From UMGS1766 sp963597355 (lineage in GTDB: Bacteria; Bacillota; Clostridia; Oscillospirales; Oscillospiraceae): DNA of 64,000 nt. Position 1 is the stretch's first letter. The number at the start of each line of letters is the position of its first letter. The notes below the pieces were generated by a model. It was not told the DNA's origin, made no database searches, and was given only the letters and a program-made list of their open reading frames with translations. The position numbers were made by a program, and so were the translations under genes. Shown here piece after piece: positions 59,894 through 64,000 of this stretch. The stretch spans positions 28,604 through 92,603 of the forward strand of contig CAVBPR010000003.1 of assembly GCA_963597355.1 (NCBI GenBank), written 5' to 3'.

Positions 59894-60715
59894 ATGAATT
59901 TCTTTTCTCCTGCCGAAGTGGCAAACAATTATATCGCCACAGGAAAGGCAAAAGTCAATCTTCCCGCCATTAAGATGCTGATCCTCGGCATTATGGCCGG
60001 TGCATTTATTGCGTTTGGCGGCATTGGTGCCAATACCGTATCTGTTTCGATTCCCCTGGCCTCTGTTGGCAAATTTATCGGTGCCTGTGTGTTTCCCGGC
60101 GGTTTGACTATGGTTTTGCTTGCCGGCAGTGAATTGTTTACCGGCAACTGTCTGCTGGTAATTCCGCTGTTGGAAAAAGAAGTCCGTCTGCCTCAGGTGC
60201 TGAAAAGCTGGGTGATTGTCTACATTGGCAACCTGATCGGCGCCCTGCTGGTTTCTGCCGGTGTTGCCTACTCTCATCAGCTCGGACTGTTTCACAATGA
60301 TTTGGCTGTCGCCACCATCAACACTGCCATTTCCAAATGTTCCATGACCTTTGGTGACGCTTTCATCCGCGGCATCCTGTGCAATTTCCTGGTCTGCATT
60401 GCTGTTTGGATTTCTTTTGCCGCAAAAGATGTTGCCGGAAAGATCATCGGTCTGTTCTTCCCCATTATGATTTTCGTCCTCTGCGGCTTTGAGCACAGCA
60501 TTGCCAACATGTTTTACATTGGCGCCGGTCTGTTCGACAAGGCAATCCCCACTTTTGCTGAGGCTGCTACCGCTGCCGGCGTAGACATGAGCGCACTTAC
60601 CTGGTCCAACTTCTTTCTGAAAAACCTCCTGCCTGTCAGCCTTGGCAACCTGGTCGGCGGTTCTCTTGTCGGCTGGGTATACTGGTTCTGCTATCTCCAC
60701 AAGAGCAAGCGCTGA
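59894..60715 (+). CDS. fdhC: Formate/nitrite transporter family channel
   Basis: The 273-residue membrane protein has six hydrophobic segments and the FNT signatures LAGSELFTGNCLL and GILCNFLVCIAVW, plus GFEHSIANMFYI near the fifth helix. FNT proteins conduct formate, nitrite or hydrosulfide; the neighbours fdhD and fdhA make formate the likely substrate. ATG 59894 is behind AAGGAG. It is divergent from the formate dehydrogenase genes and 3 bp before fdhD. Confidence 0.94.
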   Translation: MNFFSPAEVANNYIATGKAKVNLPAIKMLILGIMAGAFIAFGGIGANTVSVSIPLASVGKFIGACVFPGGLTMVLLAGSELFTGNCLLVIPLLEKEVRLPQVLKSWVIVYIGNLIGALLVSAGVAYSHQLGLFHNDLAVATINTAISKCSMTFGDAFIRGILCNFLVCIAVWISFAAKDVAGKIIGLFFPIMIFVLCGFEHSIANMFYIGAGLFDKAIPTFAEAATAAGVDMSALTWSNFFLKNLLPVSLGNLVGGSLVGWVYWFCYLHKSKR

Positions 60716-60718
60716 TTC

Positions 60719-61537
60719 ATGAAGCTGCAGGAACTTTACCGCAATCTGGAACCGGTGCAGACGGAGCTGCACACTTTTATCGCCCGCACCGGAGTGACTT
60801 CCACAGAGCAGTCAACCGTACTGGTCGAGCATCCCATGGACGTTTACATCAACGAACGTCTGACCATGAAGTTGATTTGCACCCCCCAGCATCTGACCGA
60901 ACTGGTTCTTGGACGACTGCTCACCGAGGGCATCATTCGCACCATCGACGATGTTTCTCTGATTTACATTTGCGAGAGCGGTCGCAGAGCAAAAGTAATG
61001 CTCGCAGAACATGTGAATGCGCTGCATCGGGATTTTGTCGCTCCCACCCCAACCTGCTGCACCGGCAACCGCATTTTGAACGGCGATTTTCTTCGCCACG
61101 AAGCCCTTGCATCGGTGACGCCGATCGAGTGGACGCCGGAACAAATCTTTCTCCTGGCGGATCGCTTCAATGAGGACACTCCCTTACATAAGCTTACCGG
61201 TGCTATTCACAGCTGCTTTCTTGCCCAAGGAGATGAACTGCTTTTCTCCTGCGAGGACATCGGCCGGCACAACGCGCTGGATAAAGCCATCGGGTATGCC
61301 CTGCGCCATGACATTGACCTGACCCGCTGCATTGCCTATTCCAGCGGACGGTTGCCTACGGACATGGTAGAAAAAGCCATCCGCGGCAGATTACCCATTT
61401 TATGCACCAAAGCCAGCCCCACCGCAGAGGCAATCCAGTTGGCAAATGCCTGCAATTTAACTCTGATCGGCTGTGCCCGCCCCCAACACCTGCGGCAGTA
61501 TACTGCACCAGATCAGGAGCCGAACAAGGCAAAATAA
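60719..61537 (+). CDS. fdhD: Formate dehydrogenase accessory sulfurtransferase FdhD
   Basis: FdhD transfers sulfur to the molybdenum centre of formate dehydrogenase. The 272-residue protein has the family start of domain one (VDVYINERLTMKLICTPQHLTELVLGRL, in parts), a Cys pair in TPTCCTGNRIL replacing the usual CxxC loop, and the hallmark CEDIGRHNALDKAIGYAL. It ends with YSSGRLPTDMVEKA and LCTKASPTAEAIQLA. Its start lies 3 bp after the channel gene stop. Confidence 0.93.
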   Translation: MKLQELYRNLEPVQTELHTFIARTGVTSTEQSTVLVEHPMDVYINERLTMKLICTPQHLTELVLGRLLTEGIIRTIDDVSLIYICESGRRAKVMLAEHVNALHRDFVAPTPTCCTGNRILNGDFLRHEALASVTPIEWTPEQIFLLADRFNEDTPLHKLTGAIHSCFLAQGDELLFSCEDIGRHNALDKAIGYALRHDIDLTRCIAYSSGRLPTDMVEKAIRGRLPILCTKASPTAEAIQLANACNLTLIGCARPQHLRQYTAPDQEPNKAK

Positions 61538-61576
61538 CATTCGCTTGTCTTATAAGCCCTATAAAAAGATGAAAAG

Positions 61577-61615
61577 AAGGACAGTGTAGCTCATGCTGCA
61601 CTGTCCTTCCTGTTT
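61577..61615. terminator. Bidirectional terminator between fdhD and the exonuclease gene
   Basis: AAGGACAGTG-AGC and GCT-CACTGTCCTT form a stem with one bulge pair around TCAT; CCTGTTTGTTAT follows on the plus strand and TTTTCATCTTTTT on the minus. Confidence 0.75.
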
Positions 61616-61637
61616 GTTATCGATATAACTGCTTTTC

Positions 61638-62681
61638 TTATTTGTTTTTCTCGTTGTTTTTTTCCACCGGCTTTACCGTGATGGTTTTTGTGCGTTTCCG
61701 CCTGTGGCTGTACTTGCTTCGCGGCAGTATGTACACGGTGATCACCTCACCGCCTAATTTACACAGCTTAAACAGAGATGCCGACAGCGTCTCATCGGTA
61801 AATACCTTGCATTTCCCCTGCCAGCGCTCTCCCCTGCGGCTTTGCTGCAGCACGGTATAGAAACGGCCATGCTCCATACAACGGCTGCGGGCCACATAGC
61901 TGTGCCCTAATTGATACCAATTGCCGTTACACAGCCAGTTATCGCACTTCGGACAGCGGAACACCCGCGCATTGCGGCTCTTCAGGCACTCGCCCTCGCT
62001 GGAGAAAGTTCCGCACCTTCGCTCCAGCAGCGGCACCGCACTGCGAAAAATCTCGTCCAGTTCTGCAGAAGCCTTCTGCGCTGCTTCTTCTTTTCTTTTT
62101 CTGCGCAGCTCCTGCTCCCGCTCCTCCAGTTCCCGAATCGGTGGAAAAGAACCAAAGCGGCGAATCATCTCTGCTCCAATCTGCGCCGTGTACTGGGCAT
62201 CGTTGCAGGCATCGTGAAATTCTAATGGCTCAGAAAGCTGTAGAACCTCTACAGCGTCCTTTAATGACGTCTGATGGTCTGCCATCAGCATCAGATCAAA
62301 CGCCCGCTGAAGGTCGTAGGGCTCTATGGAGAGGTATTCTTCCATGCCATACCAGGCGAGATTCAGATCCAGCACCTTGGCGTCGCTGGGCCCCCAGGTG
62401 AAGAACCTGGCATCCTCCCCGCACCAGTCAAAGAAAGAACGGATCACCTCAGGAAAGCATCCCGCCCGAAACAGTTCATCCAGATTCAGCGGCAGCATCT
62501 TTCGCACCTGATGATGCAGCTTGCGATGAATGCTGGGACGCACATAGGCAGAGAACATTTCGCCCTCTGCCTGCCAATCCTCCAGCTTCACCGCACCAAT
62601 CTGAATAATTTCGTCCAATTTATCGGCTTCGCTGCGTGGATATCCCTGATTCCATTCTAAATCAAAAAACACATAACTCAT
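61638..62681 (-). CDS. DEDD-family 3'-5' exonuclease with C-terminal extension
   Basis: Residues 1 to about 180 form an RNase T/DnaQ-type exonuclease domain. The catalytic acids appear in FFDLEWNQ (motif I), in the middle segment SDAKVLDLNLAWYG (motif II) and in EFHDACNDAQYTAQI (motif III). After a charged helix (EEREQELRRKRKEEAAQKASAELDE) a C-terminal region has a probable zinc ribbon (FRCPKCDNWLC) and a basic tail. The 347-residue length is longer than a bare exonuclease domain. The substrate (DNA, RNA or oligoribonucleotide) is not decided. It is convergent with fdhD. Confidence 0.82.
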   Translation of the reverse strand: MSYVFFDLEWNQGYPRSEADKLDEIIQIGAVKLEDWQAEGEMFSAYVRPSIHRKLHHQVRKMLPLNLDELFRAGCFPEVIRSFFDWCGEDARFFTWGPSDAKVLDLNLAWYGMEEYLSIEPYDLQRAFDLMLMADHQTSLKDAVEVLQLSEPLEFHDACNDAQYTAQIGAEMIRRFGSFPPIRELEEREQELRRKRKEEAAQKASAELDEIFRSAVPLLERRCGTFSSEGECLKSRNARVFRCPKCDNWLCNGNWYQLGHSYVARSRCMEHGRFYTVLQQSRRGERWQGKCKVFTDETLSASLFKLCKLGGEVITVYILPRSKYSHRRKRTKTITVKPVEKNNEKNK

Positions 62682-62763
62682 GTGTAAACATTACAATATA
62701 TCCATCTCTTTGTCAACGCAAGAAGGCCAGATGAAAATAAAAAAGATTTTTTGAAAATAAGTC

Positions 62764-62792
62764 TTGACTTTTTTGTCCGGCTTTTGTATAAT
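62764..62792 (+). promoter_or_regulatory. Promoter of the Met-Glu-Val tRNA operon
   Basis: -35 TTGACT (62764-62769), 17 bp, -10 TATAAT (62787-62792), 31 bases before the first tRNA. Confidence 0.85.
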
Positions 62793-62823
62793 AACACTCG
62801 TCCCTGTTGAGGGACAAACTTAT

Positions 62824-62900
62824 GGCGGCATAGCTCAGTTGGCTAGAGCATACGGTTCATACCCGTAGTGTCCCCGGTTCAAATCCAGGTGCCGCTACCA
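62824..62900 (+). tRNA. tRNA-Met (anticodon CAT)
   Basis: A cloverleaf with acceptor GGCGGCA/TGCCGCT, D arm AGCTCAGTTGGCTAGAGC, anticodon loop TTCATAC, T arm with GGTTCAAATCC and encoded CCA. The first pair is G-U and there is no C1-A72 mismatch, so it is not the initiator; an Ile2 (modified CAT) identity is not excluded. Confidence 0.93.
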
Positions 62901-62946
62901 TAACATCTCTCCGGATACCTCGGTATTCGGAGAGATCCTAAAATAT

Positions 62947-63021
62947 GGCCCGTTGGTCAAGTGGTTAAGACACGGCCCTTTCACGGCTGTAACATGGGTT
63001 CGAGTCCCGTACGGGTCACCA
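62947..63021 (+). tRNA. tRNA-Glu (anticodon TTC)
   Basis: Acceptor GGCCCGT/ACGGGTC, anticodon loop CTTTCAC with TTC, T loop GGTTCGAGTCC, encoded CCA. Confidence 0.95.
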
Positions 63022-63023
63022 CT

Positions 63024-63100
63024 GGAGGCTTAGCTCAGCTGGCTAGAGCGCATGCTTCACACGCATGAGGTCGAGAGTTCGAGTCTCCCAGTCTCCACCA
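63024..63100 (+). tRNA. tRNA-Val (anticodon CAC)
   Basis: Acceptor GGAGGCT/AGTCTCC (one G-U), anticodon loop TTCACAC with CAC, T loop AGTTCGAGTCT, encoded CCA. It starts two bases after tRNA-Glu. Confidence 0.94.
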
Positions 63101-63140
63101 AAAGTTCTGAAATCATCATGATTTCAGAACTTTTTTCTTT
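63101..63140 (+). terminator. Terminator of the Met-Glu-Val tRNA operon
   Basis: AAAGTTCTGAAATCA and TGATTTCAGAACTTT form a 15-bp stem, followed by TTTCTTTT. Confidence 0.9.
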
Positions 63141-63186
63141 TCCAATCCAAATTTTCAAAAAACCTCTCTTTTTGAAATAATCTGTA

Positions 63187-63215
63187 TTGTCATTTCCTAC
63201 CCAGCGTGTTATACT
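63187..63215 (+). promoter_or_regulatory. Promoter of small RNA copy B
   Basis: -35 TTGTCA (63187-63192), 17 bp, -10 TATACT (63210-63215), with the same CCCAGCGTGT spacer end as copy A. Confidence 0.7.
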
Positions 63216-63221
63216 TGAGAT

Positions 63222-63316
63222 GGGACAGGGTAGGATTATCGTTGTCCCATCTCTTGGATTTAGCTAGTTCGAGAGGCTCTGACTACTTACTGTTGTCGCA
63301 GTAAGTAGTCATTTTC
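63222..63316 (+). ncRNA. Putative small RNA, copy B
   Basis: The transcript would carry hairpin I (GAGATGGGACA/TGTCCCATCTC around GGGTAGGATTATCGT, 63217-63253), a linker of about 26 nt, and terminator hairpin II (TGACTACTTACTG, loop TTGTCG, CAGTAAGTAGTCA, 63280-63311) followed by TTTTCATT. Hairpin I and the promoter are almost identical to copy A; the hairpin II stem is identical but its loop differs; the linker has drifted. This pattern suggests a conserved structured RNA. No family name recognised. Confidence 0.6.
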
Positions 63317-63317
63317 A

Positions 63318-63400
63318 TTAGGTTTCTTCCAGCCATTGAGACAGCTTTTCAATCGCTTCTTCAATCGTTTTGCTATCCCGTAGAATAATCAGAACCATTT
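63318..63400 (-). pseudogene. Relic reading frame convergent with small RNA copy B
   Basis: A frame ending at TAA 63318-63320 reads ...VLIILRDSKTIEEAIEKLSQ and WLEET, with an ATG near 63400 but no ribosome site. It stays open without a start to about 63487 (through SSCDICQISPDHQQEVRQM). It ends beside the hairpin shared with small RNA copy B, like the frame next to copy A, and has a similar amphipathic end. Probably the remains of a small gene. Confidence 0.4.
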
Positions 63401-63578
63401 GCCGAACTTCCTGCTGATGGTCGGGTGAAATCTGGCAAATATCGCAACTGGAGAAAAAGTGAGTGGTTCGCCACTCACTTTTTCTGTTTCTTCAAGCCCC
63501 GCAGCCTTCTCGCCAGTAAACTGCTCCCAACGCTTTCTAATCATCCCAGTATCACGGATTATGTATGCCTGCGAAACG
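63389..63578 (-). pseudogene. C-terminal relic of a phage-type DNA methyltransferase
   Basis: A minus-strand frame reads SQAYIIRDTGMIRKRWEQFTGEKA, which matches the closing segment of ParB/methylase-type phage DNA methyltransferases (IRRWEKFTGKKA-like), then continues into unrelated residues to a TGA at 63389. The rest of the gene is absent; a tRNA terminator lies directly upstream. It marks the scar of a lost mobile element between the two tRNA clusters. It overlaps the neighbouring relic frame in another reading frame. Confidence 0.5.
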
Positions 63579-63617
63579 AAAACCGCCGATGCAACTGATC
63601 CATCAGATGCATCGGCG
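63575..63617 (-). terminator. Terminator of the Asp-Phe-Gly-Cys tRNA operon
   Basis: CGCCGATGCA-CTGAT and ATCAG-TGCATCGGCG form a long stem with one mismatch, followed on the minus strand by GTTTTCGTTTC, 12 bases after tRNA-Cys. Confidence 0.85.
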
Positions 63618-63629
63618 ATCTTGCTACTA

Positions 63630-63703
63630 TGGAGGCACCACCCGGAATCGGACCGGGGATCAGGGTTTTGCAGACCCGTGCCTTACCGCTTGGCTATGGT
63701 GCC
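63630..63703 (-). tRNA. tRNA-Cys (anticodon GCA)
   Basis: Acceptor GGCACCA/TGGTGCC, short D loop (AGCCAAGCGGTAAGGC), anticodon loop CTGCAAA with GCA, encoded CCA. Last tRNA of the four-gene minus-strand cluster. Confidence 0.95.
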
Positions 63704-63743
63704 ATAGGAAAACAGGAGCAAGTATGCTCCTGTTTTCATTTTT

Positions 63744-63819
63744 TGGAGCGGAAGACGAGGCTCGAACTCGCTACCTCCACCTTGGCAAGGTGGCGCTCTA
63801 CCAGATGAGCTACTCCCGC
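63744..63819 (-). tRNA. tRNA-Gly (anticodon GCC)
   Basis: Acceptor GCGGGAG paired with CTTCCGC (one G-U type pair), anticodon loop TTGCCAA with GCC, T loop AGTTCGAGCCT, encoded CCA. Confidence 0.95.
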
Positions 63820-63842
63820 AGGACCTCGCAAAAGATGCGAGG

Positions 63843-63918
63843 TGGTGCCTCCGATCGGAATCGAACCAATGACACGGGGATTTTCAGTCCCCTGCTCTAC
63901 CGACTGAGCTACAGAGGC
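63843..63918 (-). tRNA. tRNA-Phe (anticodon GAA)
   Basis: Acceptor GCCTCTG/CGGAGGC, anticodon loop CTGAAAA with GAA, T loop GGTTCGATTCC, encoded CCA. Confidence 0.95.
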
Positions 63919-63922
63919 ATAA

Positions 63923-63999
63923 TGGCGACCCGGATCAGGCTCGAACTGACGACCTCTAGCGTGACAGGCTAGCGTTCTAACCAACTGAACTACCGGGCC
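63923..63999 (-). tRNA. tRNA-Asp (anticodon GTC)
   Basis: Acceptor GGCCCGG/CCGGGTC, anticodon loop CTGTCAC with GTC, T loop AGTTCGAGCCT, discriminator G and encoded CCA. It is complete one base from the window end; the operon promoter lies outside. Confidence 0.95.
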
Positions 64000-64000
64000 A

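Noticed and set aside
1..64000. CRISPR arrays, rRNA genes, intact insertion sequences or prophages
   Set aside because: No regularly spaced repeats, rRNA segments, transposase or integrase genes were found.

Overview
The window reads as a stretch of chromosome from a strictly anaerobic, low-to-middle GC Gram-positive bacterium of the class Clostridia, most like the gut Oscillospiraceae. This is an inference from gene content: hrcA-grpE-dnaK-dnaJ under a CIRCE element, a pcrA with a clostridial insert, superoxide reductase (desulfoferrodoxin) rather than a visible aerobic defence, a cysteine-type formate dehydrogenase, glycine riboswitches, strong AGGAGG ribosome sites and sigma-A promoters with 16-18 bp spacers. 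No complete phage, insertion sequence or CRISPR array is present. Coding density is high and only the intervals 8032-8595, 15798-16102, 27390-27934 and 63101-63629 exceed about 300 bases without an intact gene; each holds regulatory or relic sequence.

Layout. 1-8031 (minus strand): a polysaccharide or teichoic-acid ABC exporter cut by the window edge, pcrA helicase, an acyl-ACP thioesterase broken by a deletion, a zinc-ribbon protein and guaB. 8032-15797: a glycine-riboswitch-controlled AGCS symporter, an acetyltransferase/LOG pair, a GGDEF protein, lrgAB, a dihydrouridine synthase and a LysR regulator. 15798-25354: an iron alcohol dehydrogenase with a Rex-like operator on its promoter, superoxide reductase, a DUF4003-like gene carrying the same PhoP-type box as pstS, the complete pstSCAB-phoU operon, and a large beta-helix-like lipoprotein divergent from pstS. 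25408-33089: cobO, a second glycine-riboswitch AGCS symporter, lysA, a MATE pump, hpf, an alpha-only class I fumarase and a PHP phosphatase. 33274-40404: the heat-shock operon, folC and a DUF1653-shikimate kinase fusion. 40537-51070: glpK with a MocR regulator, a radical SAM/TetR pair, the isc-type iron-sulfur genes (iscR, nifS, iscU), an SDR, a NUDIX hydrolase, a DUF554 protein and a cytidylate-kinase-like protein. 51306-61537: a large AAA+ protein ending in an FtsH-type AAA/M41 protease but with no membrane anchor, then the formate dehydrogenase locus (fdhA, a NuoF-C/GltD-like flavoprotein, a formate channel, fdhD). 61638-63999: an exonuclease, three plus-strand tRNAs, a small-RNA element, a methyltransferase relic and four minus-strand tRNAs.

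Most notable points. (1) The 1143-residue protein at 51306-54737 joins an apparently degenerate AAA module, a CbbX/SpoVK-type AAA module and a complete FtsH AAA plus HEIGH zinc protease, all apparently soluble. (2) A small RNA element of about 95-100 nt, with its own consensus promoter and two hairpins, occurs twice in opposite orientation (54890-55023 and 63187-63316), each time convergent with a short relic reading frame that shares its terminator hairpin. (3) Two promoters, those of pstS and of the DUF4003-like gene, share an 11-bp-phased TTAACA array over about 39 bp, tying the latter to phosphate starvation. (4) Two unlinked AGCS symporters each have a glycine riboswitch and terminator.
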